64,000 nucleotides of DNA from Hysterangium stoloniferum (Eukaryota > Basidiomycota > Agaricomycetes > Hysterangiales > Hysterangiaceae). The translations under genes and the position numbers were made by a program. Within the stretch, counting starts at the first letter, position 1. Each line of letters starts with the position of its first letter. The stretch is taken from contig WHVD01000069.1 of NCBI GenBank assembly GCA_015178975.1, forward strand, positions 1-64,000, in the 5' to 3' direction. The notes below the pieces were generated by a model that saw only the letters and a program-made list of their open reading frames with translations, did no database searches and was not told the DNA's origin. Positions 1 to 10,803 of the stretch are shown here, in pieces.

Positions 1-608
1 TGGAATTGCCGATAGTATATCTTGATGTAACTTTTCGGTGTCCATAAGGATAACACTTCGCAAGACTGGATGAATGAGGTAAGTGGCTCGGATAGATGCG
101 GACAGTTGTTCCGATGAAAACATAGGTTTGAAATTATGCGGATTAACTGTGGCGTAGTCGCTACTCCCCTCTTTAGGATAGACATCCCATCGTCTAGTCA
201 TAGCGTCGGGTTTTCCACCAAGGTGGCCGGACGGAAGCGAATTACCATGTTGAAAGCGGAGAGGTATTCGGACCATCGAGCTTGTCGACGGGTGAGAAGG
301 TTTGTGGTTGAAAAGTAAACTAAATTTTTGTGGTCTGTAATAACATCTACCAGGTGGGCCGAGCCCTCCAAATAATGTCGCCATGTCTTGAAAGCTTCAA
401 ATATTGCGAGTAATTCCTTATCGTGAACGTCGTAGTTGAGTTCGGGCACCGAAAATGTGCGAGACAGAAAAGCTACTGGGTGTACTTCACCATCGGTGTC
501 CAGAATGGACAATATCGCGGCAAGCGCATAGTCCGAAGCATCAGTTTCCACGATGAGTTGAACGTCGGGTTTTCCAGTGCGACAAAATAGGGGCGGATGT
601 AAACGCAC
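1..608 (-). pseudogene. Pol continuation: RNase H and start of the integrase linker, two frame breaks
   Basis: From 608 to 198 the minus strand reads a gypsy RNase H ([14 protein letters not shown] near the start, later [17 protein letters not shown] and TDHKNL). At about 235-245, in the conserved FRPGxLGxKPDA region, the phase changes again and the rest ([10 protein letters not shown] onward) runs in another frame to the window edge. Together with the shift near 575 this makes two single-base frame changes in one pol gene, so this copy cannot make a full polyprotein without recoding. The integrase is expected beyond position 1. Confidence 0.8.
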
Positions 609-2373
609 TTTTCAATTCCTGGAATGCCGATCGGCATTCTTCGGAGAAATTCCACGGGGTGTCTTTGCGAGTAAGACGAGTGAGCGGAATGGTAATTTTT
701 GAGTAATTGTGAATGAAACGGCGATAAAAATTGGCGAAGCCTAAAAAGGATTGAATATCTTTAACCTTTCGGGGTTCCGGCCAATCTTGAATGACTTGAA
801 TTTTAGCGTCGTCCATGCGGAGACCATCAGGTCCCATCATGAAGCCTAAGTATTCAACCGTGTCGACATCAAAAGAACATTTTTTACCATTCGCAAAAAG
901 ACCATGTTTTCGGAGTCTTCGGAGGACTTCACGGACGTGTTCATCATGAAGTGTAGGGTCTTCGGAGAAGATGAGGATGTCGTCTAGGTACACAATGACA
1001 AAGACGTCAAGGAGGTCGGAAAAGACATCGTTGATAAAACGTTGAAAGACCGACGGAGCGTTGGTGAGGCCGAAAGGCATTACTAACCATTCAAAGGAGC
1101 CATAGCGAGTGCGAAAAGCCGTTTTCCATTCGTCGCCTTCGGCGATCCGAACCAAATGATAGGCGTGTTTGAGATCTATCTTTGTATAAATTCGGGCCTT
1201 CCGAGGGGCGTCGAGTAAATCGGAGATTAATGGTAATGGGTACTTGTCTTTTCGAGTAATCGCGTTTAGTCCTCGAAAGTCAACGCAAAGTCGAAGGGAA
1301 CCGTCTTTTTTCCGAACGAATAGGACAGGGGCTCCATAGGGAGACTTTGAGGGTCGGATAAAACCTATAGCCAAATGTTCATCCAAGAAATCTCGGATAG
1401 CCGATAATTCGGACTGCGAGAGAGGATAAACTGGGCCTAGGGGCGGATGTGAACCATCTTCAATATCAATTTTCAAATCGTAAGGCCTGTGAGGGGCGAG
1501 TCGATCGGCTTTTTGTTTACTGAAGACATCTGCAAATTCATGGTATTTTTTAGGAACACCTTCTAAATCTGCGATCAGTTCGGTCACCGGGGATGCAAAG
1601 CGACCGGTGACTTCGTCAACTTTAAGATTGACTGTAAATGCTCGGGAGCCGTCCAGCTTGATGGCTCTCATAAAAGCTGCGGCGTTTATTAGAGAGACGG
1701 GCGGCGAAGAGCTCGGATTTGCCACGGGGGCCGGAGGTGCTGTAGAGGCCATATTTGCCGAAACAGGCGGAAACGGACCAGTCGTATCGGGTGCCGATGG
1801 GGTTCGGAAATGGATACTGCCCAATACCCAATCAATCAACGGATTGTAGCGGGTGAGCCAGTTATGTCCTAGAACCACGGAGCAGCTCGAGTCCAACTGT
1901 GTTACAAAAAACGTAACTGTCTGAAAGGTTCCACACGGGAACCGAAGTCGGAGTTCGCAGGCTTGCGAGATTACGGAGTTTGAGGTACCATCAAAAAGTC
2001 GGAGCGGAATCGGATCTATTGCATAGGTTTTCAACTGATTTTTTCTGGAAAAACTTGTATCTATAAAACAATGGGTTGAACCTGAATCTATGAGAGCTCG
2101 AAAAGTGAAACTCCCGAGAGGTTCCGAAGTAAGATTTATGAACAAAGAATTAGGATCATACAATGCGGATGCGTTAAGATGACAATTTTCCGGTGTGCAA
2201 GGAGATTCAACGCAACTCTCCAACCGCACGGAATCCAGAGAGTTGCTTAATCTTTTTTCGACTCGGCAGCCGGCTTGGCCGGTTGTGAGGTCGTGGCCGT
2301 ATTGGCCGATCGGGCTTTTGTGGCTTTTGGGCATGCAGCGACTCGGTGTCCGGGATCTGCACACAACAAACAA
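541..2373 (-). pseudogene. pol: Pol: protease and reverse transcriptase, frameshifted
   Basis: A long frame carrying an aspartic protease (IDSGST near residue 94) and a Ty3/gypsy reverse transcriptase with the YLDD catalytic box near residue 461, preceded by PFGLTNAPSVFQ and followed by the RT connection domain (FLGFANFYRRFI). The frame ends abnormally just before RNase H: an A run near 572-576 shifts the phase, and the RNase H sequence continues in the frame at 198-608. The ORF opens upstream of the protease inside the end of gag, so the real N-terminus depends on frameshifting or processing. Catalytic residues are intact, but the phase break should separate RT from RNase H. Confidence 0.88.
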
Positions 2374-3545
2374 AGGTTGTTGTCCATTCGGCGTTGCTTT
2401 TCCTGTGGTAGGAGCTTGCCATCGGAGCCGAGTTTGCCAGTTAAGTCGGGTTTGTCTTTGTCTTGAGATTTATTCGACTGTTTGCCCTTGCCTTTTTTGT
2501 CATTAGACCCTTTGTTTTCGGACTTCTTATCGGAAGTCGAGTTGCCAGTGTTATTGGTGTTTTGATTACCAGACTTGTTGGCATTCTTGTTGTCCGATGA
2601 TTTTTTGTCCGCCGGGTTTTCGCGACTGATTTCCGAACGTCGTTCCCAGTATCGAGCATCTGCGTTTTGGGCTTTCAGGCGCATGAGAGGGAGGGTTTTC
2701 GGCTTGCCGGTCTCTCCTTTGGAGACTTCGTCTTTGAGGCGAGACGGAAGGCCGGAGTAAAACTGGTAACGGAGGGCCGAATCGCCCCAGTCGCAACGCG
2801 CGGCGAGGTTGTTGAACTGGACGATATAATCGGTGATGCGCTGAGTGTCTTTCATTTTGAGATTAGAAAGCGCGGTTTCGGCATCGCCGGTTTGGTCGTA
2901 GGGGCCGAAGTTGGTTTCGAGTTCCTCGACAAAGGCATCCCAATCGTGGAGCCAATCAGGGTCTTCAGAGGTGAGGCCAGAAAATGCGGGTTCAAACCAG
3001 GCTGCTGCGGAATCCTTAAGGTATGAGAGTGCGAAGTTTACCTTTCGGTCATCCGTTGCGAATGCAGCCGGGCGGTCCCGAAAGTTGAATTGACATTGCA
3101 TAAGGAATGTCGGCAATTTCTTCGGGTTTGAGCCAGTAAATGGCTCGGGTTTGTTGACTCGGGTTTGCCCAGGTTCCTTTTCCTTGATATTGCTTTTAAG
3201 GAATTCATTAAGGGATCCTAGTGTACCTGAAAACAATTCCCATGTTTCTTCAGGGTCGAGAGCCGGTTTCTTCTTTGCAGACTTCTTGGAGCCACTAGCC
3301 TGAGGTTGGTCGCCATCCTCGGGTTCGTGTTCCGAAACTGGTTGATTGTTAATCTCCTCGGTTGCTTCGGGATCGGTTGCTTCAGTTACTTCTTCAGCAT
3401 CGCCGGTAATCTCCACAAAGCGAGATTCTTCGGAGGTTTCTGGTAGCGGAGTTTTCTGAGTAGCTCGGGCTGTATACAGAAAAGGAGACTTGAGAGTGGA
3501 AGATTCTGCTTCGCCGCTAGGCTTGGCATTTCTCCTCGGAGGCAT
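2247..3545 (-). CDS. gag: Gag polyprotein of the A-family gypsy element
   Basis: This 432-residue frame encodes the structural protein that would assemble cytoplasmic virus-like particles. The N-terminal ~110 residues are acidic and disordered. A central part contains a retrotransposon capsid pattern (KPEPFTGSNPKKLPTFLMQC at about 132-151, then helical sequence with W, Y and F). A Lys/Asn/Ser-rich stretch follows at about 310-375. One CCHC zinc knuckle (C-x2-C-x4-H-x4-C) lies near residue 393. The frame is uninterrupted. The stop overlaps the next frame (pol, from 2373) by about 127 nt in a different phase, so pol may be made by frameshifting. The first ~82 residues recur at 21626-21870. Confidence 0.9.
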   Translation of the reverse strand: MPPRRNAKPSGEAESSTLKSPFLYTARATQKTPLPETSEESRFVEITGDAEEVTEATDPEATEEINNQPVSEHEPEDGDQPQASGSKKSAKKKPALDPEETWELFSGTLGSLNEFLKSNIKEKEPGQTRVNKPEPFTGSNPKKLPTFLMQCQFNFRDRPAAFATDDRKVNFALSYLKDSAAAWFEPAFSGLTSEDPDWLHDWDAFVEELETNFGPYDQTGDAETALSNLKMKDTQRITDYIVQFNNLAARCDWGDSALRYQFYSGLPSRLKDEVSKGETGKPKTLPLMRLKAQNADARYWERRSEISRENPADKKSSDNKNANKSGNQNTNNTGNSTSDKKSENKGSNDKKGKGKQSNKSQDKDKPDLTGKLGSDGKLLPQEKQRRMDNNLCLLCADPGHRVAACPKATKARSANTATTSQPAKPAAESKKD

Positions 3546-3583
3546 GTTTAGACAGAAAATGCGAGTGTGAAATCAGAATATAC

Positions 3584-4304
3584 TGTTAAGAACTGGAAAC
3601 TGACTAATGTCGGTGGCCGACAGGGACCGATCGGAAGGACTTGGCTTCAGCTTATGGGCTGCGCCCTCGCAAATATCCGCAGGATGTCCTTAAATTTCGG
3701 GCGGGCGAAGACTAGTCCTAGTGAGTACCTTTCGGCGTGATACCGATCGGAATCGAAGGACAAGTCGGGCGTCGGGCCAAGGGGTCGGGGCCGGGAGTGG
3801 GCGAGCGCACGCGAAGGCGGATGGGGGAAGTCTTAGTATGAGACTGATACAGGTGTATGAGGGTATTCTGAGTCGATATTCTGATTGTCCAGTAACTACA
3901 ATTACAGCGGGTTCATATACAAGTAACAGGCGTCTGGAAAATACTAATGGGGACAAGGGCGGAACACGGTATTAACAATAAGCTTGACTAGGAACGGGAA
4001 GTTTATGATTAGTTCGGAGGCCGATGATAACCGAGAGCGGGATTACGATAAAAGGAAATGGTTCGAGGACTACAAATATAGATAGACATATGCGAAACAT
4101 AAGATTGAACGGATCAACATAATAAAGGGGACGTATCAAAGTTTTGACTAGACAATACGAGTTATTTGACGTGGGCGTAAATGGAGTTTGATCTTCGCGA
4201 AACATTCGTCAGCTTCGGGGCCGATGGTTTCCGAGAGGATGACTTGAAACGTTGACAAGTGGTGATAACCTCGGGGCCGATAGGGTTGCGACACGGTCGT
4301 AACA
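3584..4304 (-). repeat. 5' LTR of the A-family element
   Basis: The repeat reads TGTTACGACC...TTCTTAACA on the minus strand (721 bp), bounded by TG/CA ends. It is closely related to the LTR pair at 20865-21587 and 24359-25080. It contains the shared core motif at 3637-3669 (minus strand), about 80 nt from the inner end. The gag start codon lies 38 nt further inside. Confidence 0.9.
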
Positions 4305-4547
4305 TATACAGTATCAGTGGGATTATCATCCATAGGGACATAATGGATTGATGCCAATCATCTGTTTGCCACATTGCAGATAAAATGACACTGGATATCA
4401 ATATGTTTTGTACATGTGTGAAATTCATTGTTCTTGACAATAGCAATCATGGATTGATTATCACAATGAATTGTAATAGGACATGTGAGGGGGCAGGTGA
4501 TGTCAGTCATATACAAAGCACCTCCTTCATAGTGTGAGTGCCAGCTA
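4305..4547 (-). pseudogene. Ty1/copia RNase H fragment
   Basis: Read on the minus strand, about 4310-4490 gives the end of a copia RNase H domain: HCDNQSMIAIVKNNEFH, then a TKHID box, and later HYVPMDDNPTD before the junction with the gypsy LTR. An in-frame TGA (about 4349-4351) shows decay. It continues the copia relic at 6157-6278 and 15692-15985, now separated by Tc1-A and the 9.4-kb nested segment. About 80 residues normally found between the linker and this domain are missing at the Tc1-A junction. Confidence 0.75.
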
Positions 4548-6154
4548 CAGTGACCTCAAAAGCCCTTTCCATGTTGACCCCAAATGCAGTGTTTGAAGAA
4601 CACCGCCTTACAGCGTGGGAATTACGCTTAGCTTTGGTGGAGTCATACATAGTACATCCTCTTGGCTACAATATTGCTCCCTGGGTCACGTGATTCTGAT
4701 CACAGGGTATAGAGATATGATTAATTTAAAACAACAATACCATGGAAAGGGTTTTGCACTTTTGAACTGAACAGGGTATTTACATATTATCAGTACTTGG
4801 TATAACCACCTTTTGCTTTAAGCACTGCCTGAACCCTTCTAGGCATGCTTTCAATCAATTTCTGACACTCCTCAACTGGTATTCTATCCCACTCCACTTG
4901 AATCCTTTCCCACAATTCATGAATTCCATTGGGGGGGTTTTCATGCTCTGCAAGCCTTCTCTTGAGACAACCTTAGAGATGTTCAATAGGATTCAGGTCT
5001 GGGGACTGTGCAGGCCAAACCATAGTCCTTAATTCTTGCTCTTCTAGCCAGTTCTTGACCAGCCTGCAGGTATGCTTAGGGTCATTATCCTGCTGAAAGA
5101 TGATGTCAGAAGGATTGAGACCATAATACTCCAGGGTTTGCTGGAGCTCATCCTTCAAAATTTGAAGATAGAGGTCTCCATCCATCCTACCATCAAGCCA
5201 ACTCCCTCCCAAGTCATACAACCCCACATCATAAGAGAACCTCCTCCAAACTTCAGAGTTCCCTCTACCAGCCTATCATTAAGGCCTTCACCTGCCCTTT
5301 TCCATGCCCATTTACGTCCATCTGACCCTAGGTGATTGATTTTGGTTTCATCAGACCATATAACCTTCTTCCAGTCCTCCATAGTCCAATCCTTGTGAGC
5401 ATAGGCAAAGTCCAAGTGAGCTTTGCGATGCCTAGTGGAAAGAAGGGGGCATTTTGACTTGACCACAGCCTTCATACCAGCTTTCTTCAAATGGAGGTGA
5501 ACTGTACTGGCAGAGAGGGGCTGGTTGATAATGTTGGTAAGGGCGTTGGTCACTTGGACAGCATTTTCAGCTTTGCCAGAGATGATGAGATGCTGAGCAT
5601 GTCGAATATTTGTAGGAGAAAGCTTTGAGGGACAACCCCCAACAGCTTTGGGAAGGAGAGAACAATGTTTGGAGCGAAGTTTGGATATGGCAGATGGGCT
5701 AACACCAGTTCTCTTGGCAATAGCTTCACCAGAGTGGCCAGAATCAAGCAAGGAGAGGATGGTATTTTGTTGAGTAAGAGGGAGGGATCTGACCATGATG
5801 GTGGTTAGGAATCAAGAAGTGTGGAAGTGTGAGAACTTTTTTAAACTTAGACATACTATTTACATGTATATATCTATTTGTACCAACAAATAATAGCCAT
5901 TATTCTATGATTTGACTGAGATCCTAGTCATCAGTTCAAAAGTGCAAAAACCCTTTCCATGGTATTGCTGTTTTAAATTAATCATATCTCTACACCCTGT
6001 GATCGGCATCACGTGACCCAGGGAACAATATTGTAGCCAAGAGGATGTACTATGTATGACTCCACCAAAGCTAAGTGTAATTCCCACGCTGTAAGGCGGT
6101 GTTCTTCAAACACTGCATTTGGGGTCAACATGGAAAGGGTTTTTGAGGTCACTG
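4548..6154 (-). mobile_element. Tc1/mariner element Tc1-A (DD34E)
   Basis: The element starts CAGTGACCTC and ends GAGGTCACTG, with TA on both sides (4546-4547, 6155-6156), the Tc1 target. Near-identical ~240-bp inverted ends flank one minus-strand transposase gene. The right-hand end contains CATGGAAAGGGTTTTTGAGG, the complement of the left. Length (1,607 bp) is normal for Tc1. Pieces of the same subfamily recur at 7152-8466. Confidence 0.93.
4800..5796 (-). pseudogene. Tc1-A transposase, broken
   Basis: It starts at 5796 (MVRSLPLTQQNTILSLL) with a paired-like helix-turn-helix for end binding (residues ~10-50 and ~60-110). The first catalytic Asp is in SDETKINHLGSDG, the second in IFQQDNDPKHTC, and the Glu in SPDLNPIEHL. 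The D-to-E spacing is 34 residues, defining DD34E. A one-base shift near 5195-5205 breaks the frame between the first and second Asp. A TAA replaces the Trp codon just after IEHL (about 4973-4975). The last exon-free stretch to about 4800 still matches the C-terminus (CQKLIESMPRR). Inactive as written. Confidence 0.9.
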
Positions 6155-6156
6155 TA

Positions 6157-6278
6157 TCTTCAAAATGCTTTGGCATACTAGGTGATTGGGAGATGGAAAG
6201 ATGGTGGTATGGATCTAGTGGTACTGTTAGTGGTTTTGTATCTTGTAGACTGAAACATGCTACAATTTTGTTGATGTA
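6157..6278 (-). pseudogene. Copia RT C-terminal linker fragment
   Basis: The minus strand reads INKIVACFSLQDTKPLTVPL and then a DPYHHLSISQSP segment, the typical end of a copia reverse transcriptase. It starts at the TA bordering the inverted repeat at 6279 and, if 6279-15689 plus one TA is removed, joins in phase to the RT piece at 15692 (SFSQQLY | INKIV). It ends at the Tc1-A target TA. Confidence 0.75.
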
Positions 6279-6479
6279 CAGTAGGCAACAAAACTGTTCA
6301 GATGTTTCTTTGTTTTGAAAAGCATTAGCCCAAAATAAATTCTAAAAATTCTAAACGAATTATGATAGATGCTCTAATATCACTAAATGTTGATTACATA
6401 ACCATGATGTCATATGTCCATTTATGGCCATGCAATAATACCATGAATGCAGCTTGTACATCCAAATGGTTTTGTTGCC
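6279..6479 (+). repeat. Left terminal repeat / MITE-like copy
   Basis: This ~200-bp unit starts CAGTAGGCAACAAAAC and ends ...GGTTTTGTTGCC. It matches the complement of 15478-15689 along its length, including the internal GATAGATGCTCTAATATCAC. The inner end has lost the final CTG/TA. It could be a terminal repeat of a larger element or an independent MITE. Confidence 0.7.
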
Positions 6480-6585
6480 AAGATTCACAGAGCAAAGAAG
6501 TGGTCTAAAAATATTCATGGTCACATGACTTTACTTCCACAACCTAAAACCTAAACCTTAAACCCAGAAGTCACATGATTTGTTC

Positions 6586-7124
6586 TTTTTTTTTTTTTTT
6601 TGATAAATTTGTATCCCACTTCAAGCAACAATGGCTAACTGCAGCTAGGGGGTGAAAAGGCCCCCAGAAAAACTATGCTACAGTGGTATGAAGTTCCGAG
6701 TGAGCTACGTGCATGGAAGGGATTTTAGTGAGCAAAGGAGGGGCATGTAGATATATATATGGTATAGAGCTGAGGCCTTGAGGCCCTGGGCTGAAGCCCC
6801 AAGAAAAGCGCAAGATCCTGCTAGCAGGTGTCGACAAGGGCTGCAGGCACACCGAAGTCTTGCATTGCTAGTGCATAGGTGAATGCTGGAGTCGGGGGTG
6901 GGTAGGAAGGGTAGACTGTTGCCAGGCAGCAGTCATGGTTGGTAGGTGCCAGTGACGTTCTGCAGACGACACTGGTGTGTGGCTGAAGGCTGCTGACTTT
7001 GACAAAGCAGTGAATTCAGAGGCCCCCAAACCTGTTCACTGTCATCCACCTCTCTGCCCCTCACCACGAGCATTGGGGGCCCCAACCCTAGAGGCAGGTG
7101 GTGGTCATGGAACAAGGGAGCCTT
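6586..7124 (-). mobile_element. SINE-like retroposon, copy 1
   Basis: A 539-bp unit with a T run at its left end (6586-6601), i.e. a poly(A) tail on the minus strand. It is flanked by perfect 16-bp duplications GTCACATGATTTGTTC (6570-6585 and 7125-7140). It matches copy 2 at 19427-19972 over its whole length. Long direct repeats plus a poly(A) tail show target-primed reverse transcription by a non-LTR machinery. I found no convincing tRNA-like A/B boxes, so the source RNA is unknown. The short internal ORFs differ between copies and are probably not coding. Confidence 0.82.
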
Positions 7125-7151
7125 GTCACATGATTTGTTCATGTTCAAGTA

Positions 7152-8466
7152 CAGTGACCTCAAAAACCCTTTCCATGTTGACCCCAAATGCAGTGTTTGA
7201 TGAACACCACCTTACAGCATGGGAATTGCACTTAGCTTTGGTGGAGTCATACATAGTACATCCTCTTGGCTACAATATTGCTCCCTGGGTCACGTGATTC
7301 CGATTACAGGGTGTAGAGATATGATTAATTTAAAACAGCAATACCATGGAAAGGGTTTTTGCACTTTTGAACTGATGACTAGGATCTCAGTCAAATCATA
7401 GAATAATGGCTATTATTTGTTGGTACAAATAGATATATACACGTAAATAGTATGTCTGAGTTTAAAAAAGTTCTCACACTTCCACACTTCTTGATTCCTA
7501 ACCACCATCATGGTCAGATTGAGACCATAATACTCCAGGGTTTGCTGGAGCTCATCCTTCAAATTTTGACTTGACCACAGCCTTCATACCAGCTTTCTTC
7601 AAGTGGAGGCGAACTGTACTGGCAGAGAGGGGCTGGTTGATAATGTTGGTAAGGGCTTTGGTCACTTGGACAGCATTTTCAGCTTTGCCAGAGGTGATGA
7701 GATGCTGAGCATGTCGAATATTTGTAGGAGAAATCTTTGAGGGATGACCCCCAACAGCTTTGGGAAGGAGAGAACAATATTTGGAGTGAAGTTTGGATAT
7801 GGCAGATGGGCTAAAACCAGTTCTCTTGGCAATAGCTTCACCAGAGTGGCCAGAATCAAGCAAGGAGAGGATGGTATTTTGTTGAGTAAGAGAGAGGGAT
7901 CCTTCTGACATCATCTTTCAGCAAGATAATGACCCTAAGCATACCTGCAGGCTGGTCAAGAACTGGTTAGAAGAGCAAGAATTCAGGACTATGGTTTGGC
8001 CTGCACAGTCCCCAGACCAGAATCCTATTGAACATCTCTGGGGTTGTCTCAAGAGAAGGCTTGCAGAGCATGAAAACCCCCCCAATGGAATTCATGAATT
8101 GTGGGAAAGGATTCAAGTGGAGTGGGATAGAATACCAGTTGAGGAGTGTCAGAAATTGATTGAAAGCATGCCTAGAAGGTTCAGGCAGTGCTTAAAGCAA
8201 AAGGTGGTTATACCAAGTACTGATAATATGTAAATACCCTGTTCAGTTCAAAAGTGCAAAAACCCTTTCCATGGTATTGCTGTTTTAAATTAATCATATC
8301 TCTATACCCTGTGATCGGAATCATGTGACCCAGGGAGCAATATTGTAGCCAAGAGGATGTACTATGTATGACTCCACCAAAGCTAAGCGTAATTCCCACA
8401 CTGTAAGGCAGTGTTCTTCAAACACTGCATTTGTGGTCAACATGGAAAGAGTTTTTGAGGTCACTG
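7152..8466. mobile_element. Tc1-B: internally inverted and deleted relative of Tc1-A
   Basis: It is bounded by the Tc1-A type ends (CAGTGACCTC...GAGGTCACTG) and TA on both sides (7150-7151, 8467-8468). The left part (to about 7518) and the right part (about 7908-8233, second Asp, Glu and C-terminus) read on the plus strand. The middle (about 7519-7907) is inverted: it carries a scrap of the C-terminal half and the N-terminal helix-turn-helix on the minus strand. The first catalytic Asp region (SDETK) is missing. It cannot encode a transposase but keeps both ends and could be moved in trans. Confidence 0.85.
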
Positions 8467-8519
8467 TATATATACAAGGCCTTTAGCATGCTTGTCCCCA
8501 CAGGTCACCATGCACACTG

Positions 8520-8755
8520 TGTTGGAATAAAATCTCGAAGCTCGCAACAATCAGAAACAAGGACGAATGTGATTTCCGTTTGACCCTCTGTGTCTTGTAG
8601 GAGGCAAACGGATAGCGTAAATACAAAAATCTATACTAGTTATATACACCTTGAGAACAATAGACGTATGGCAACAAAAGGTTACGCTGAACAATGGGGT
8701 GGCAAATTGCCAGTGTGGCACCTTATGCATGCTCGCACAGCCCTATATTCTAACA
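8520..8755. repeat. Small solo LTR (236 bp), perfect target duplication
   Basis: The sequence begins TGTTGGAATA and ends TATTCTAACA, an imperfect terminal inverted repeat of the LTR type. It is bordered by identical 5-bp duplications CACTG (8515-8519 and 8756-8760). No internal region is attached, so it is a solo LTR. The TGTTGGAATA start and small size resemble copia LTRs. That family assignment is inference. Confidence 0.8.
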
Positions 8756-8760
8756 CACTG

Positions 8761-9771
8761 TTTCCCCTACTATTTGTGAACACATCATTACTCTGCTCCT
8801 CTCTAATGTCTCTGGGCATCCTATTCATCAGACCACTGGTGTTAGCATTGGAACTATCTCAAAAAATATGCTCTGAATACTGTCCTGAGGCTCCCAAGTC
8901 CTTTGGTGGTCATACAACTAAACTTACATCTGTCAATATCAGCTATGCTAAGCATCTTATTTGCAGGCAGAAAGCTGATAATGCAGTGCAAGTTATTAAG
9001 TCTCTTCAGGATATCACAAATTGATCCCTCTCCTCCCAAACTGTTCATCATGCCTTACACAAAGCTGGCCTAAGGCCTGTAGTGAAGAAGAATTACCCTT
9101 TTCTGTGACAATCTCACAGGAGGGAGAGGCTACAGTGGGCAGAGAGACATCAGGAGTACACTCTGGAGGACTGGAAGAGAGTTGTATTCTCTGATGAGAC
9201 CAAAATCAATCATCTTGGGTCAGATGGAAGGAAGTGGGTGTGGAAAAAGGTGGGGGAGGGGTTGACTGATAGACAGGTGGAGGGAACATTGAAGTTTGGT
9301 GGTGGTAGTGTGATGATGTAGGATTGCATGCTTTGGGAAGGCATTGGATATGCCACTAGGATTGAAGGGAAGATGGATTCACAGCTTTACTGCTCTATCT
9401 TGGAGGATGAACTCAGCCAGCAATCCCTTTAGTTTTACAAGAAAACTCCATCTGATATCATCTTCCAGCAGGATAATGATCCAAAGCATACTAGCAAACT
9501 GGATTGAAAGTGGTTTGATGACCATAGCTACAATGTGATGAAGTGGCCAGCATAGTCTCCAGATCTAAACCCCATAGAGCATCTCTGGGGGCACTTGAAA
9601 AGGAGGCTAGCTGACTATGAAACACCACCTAGTGGAGTGGAGGAGCTTTGGGAGTGCTGTCAAGTGGAATGGGAAAAGATACCAAAGGAGGTGTGTCAGA
9701 ACTTGATAGAGAGTATGCCTAGAAGAGTAGAAGCTGTAATTGAGGCCAAGGGAGGGTATACTAAGTACTAG
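8761..9771 (+). pseudogene. Tc1-C transposase relic
   Basis: Conceptual reading across stops gives a Tc1 transposase: an eroded N-terminal DNA-binding part (KLTSVNISYAKHLI, about 8920-8960), the first Asp in VFSDETKINHLGSDG (about 9185-9230), the second in IIFQQDNDPKHTS (about 9460), and the Glu in SPDLNPIEHLWGHLKRR (about 9557-9610). The C-terminus GGYTKY stops at about 9771. At least six in-frame stops occur (near 9021, 9105, 9320, 9431, 9505 and 9555). No clear TIRs border it. It lies between the repeats at 6279 and 15689 and could be their original transposase. Confidence 0.8.
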
Positions 9772-10390
9772 TTTAGTATATATGTAGGGTTTATAAAATT
9801 GTGATGTATTAGCCTTATTTTAATACTATTTTCCAAAAAAGGAGTTTAATGCTCTATCAAAATGTGCAAATACTCAATTCACTGCAAGGTAAAATAATTT
9901 AAGTATTTGATATTAATCAGTGGCAGCCTAAATAGACTTAGAACCCCTGAAGTCAAGAGTTTACTTGAATATATGCACCCTACTTTGCAAAGAAGGTTTT
10001 GAGAGCTGCTTCTGCAAGCTGTTCTTTTTCTGTGAAAACAATTACTAAAATATGAATAACAATTCACTGATTCCAAAGCTAGATTTAACTTCAATTCTAG
10101 CTAGTTTATATATATTTTATACTATTTATCAAACAGTAAAAATATTTATAAACAGGTCAAAAGATTAGATATAGAATAAAACACTTATTTGGCTAATATA
10201 TGCTTTATTTACACTAACCTACAGGGTCTACTGTGATACTAACTTATCAGGATCTTAATGTAGTCTTAAGGATCTTGCAAGGATATTCTCATTATTTATT
10301 TATGCTGAAACACTTAAGATATTTTGTGAATATGCTTTACTGATTCACAATAAATGAGCAATGGAACAGGGATTATTTGTAATGTAATAA
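9772..10390. other. AT-rich stretch with no recognisable gene
   Basis: About 620 bp of A/T-rich sequence between the Tc1-C relic and the degenerate repeat array. No long frame, tRNA or recognisable element end was seen. Confidence 0.5.
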
Positions 10391-10775
10391 ACAGTCAAAT
10401 TACTCAACTAGAGGTGACTGAAGTCTTAGACTACAAATAACAATGTAAAGAAAACTAATAATCAGTACTCAATTAAGAGGTGACTATAGTATAAGATTAT
10501 TTATATATTATAGGTTGATAGCCAACAACTCTAACTGAGGTGGAAATAATACATAAAAGCCAACTATTCAACTAAGAAGTGGCAAGGGGGAACAAATAAA
10601 AGTCAACAACTCAGATTGAGGTGACAGGGGGAACAACAGATCAGTCAACAACTCAAATTGAGGTGACAAGGGATCTGATTGGGCCAACAACTCTGATAGA
10701 GGTGGCAAGGGTTTCCAACAGCTCTGATAGAGGTGGAATTAGATGTCCAACTGCCCAGATTGGGGTGGAGTAGGC
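10390..10775. repeat. Degenerate short tandem repeat array
   Basis: Roughly nine to ten imperfect copies of a 30-45-bp unit with the core CCAACAACTCTGATTGAGGT followed by a G-rich spacer (GGCAAGGG). Copies near 10395-10425, 10465-10490, 10510-10535, 10560-10582, 10600-10620, 10643-10672, 10683-10710, 10712-10738 and 10748-10770 vary in spacing and sequence. The pattern is a decayed minisatellite. It stops about 30 bp before a solo LTR. Confidence 0.6.
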
Positions 10776-10803
10776 TGCTTGCTGCAGTGACACAAAGATG
10801 TGG

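Larger units (their letters stand above)
1..4304 (-). mobile_element. Ty3/gypsy retrotransposon (A family), left-truncated by the window
   Basis: A minus-strand element whose 5' LTR (3584-4304) is followed by gag, protease, reverse transcriptase and RNase H reading toward position 1; the integrase and 3' LTR would lie outside the window. Its LTR and the first ~80 residues of gag match the element at 20865-25080, which carries a chromodomain, so both are placed in the chromovirus branch of Ty3/gypsy (inference for this copy). Two pol frameshifts suggest it is inactive. It is inserted in a copia relic; the right flank is TATAC at 4305-4309, and the partner duplication is outside the window. Confidence 0.9.
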
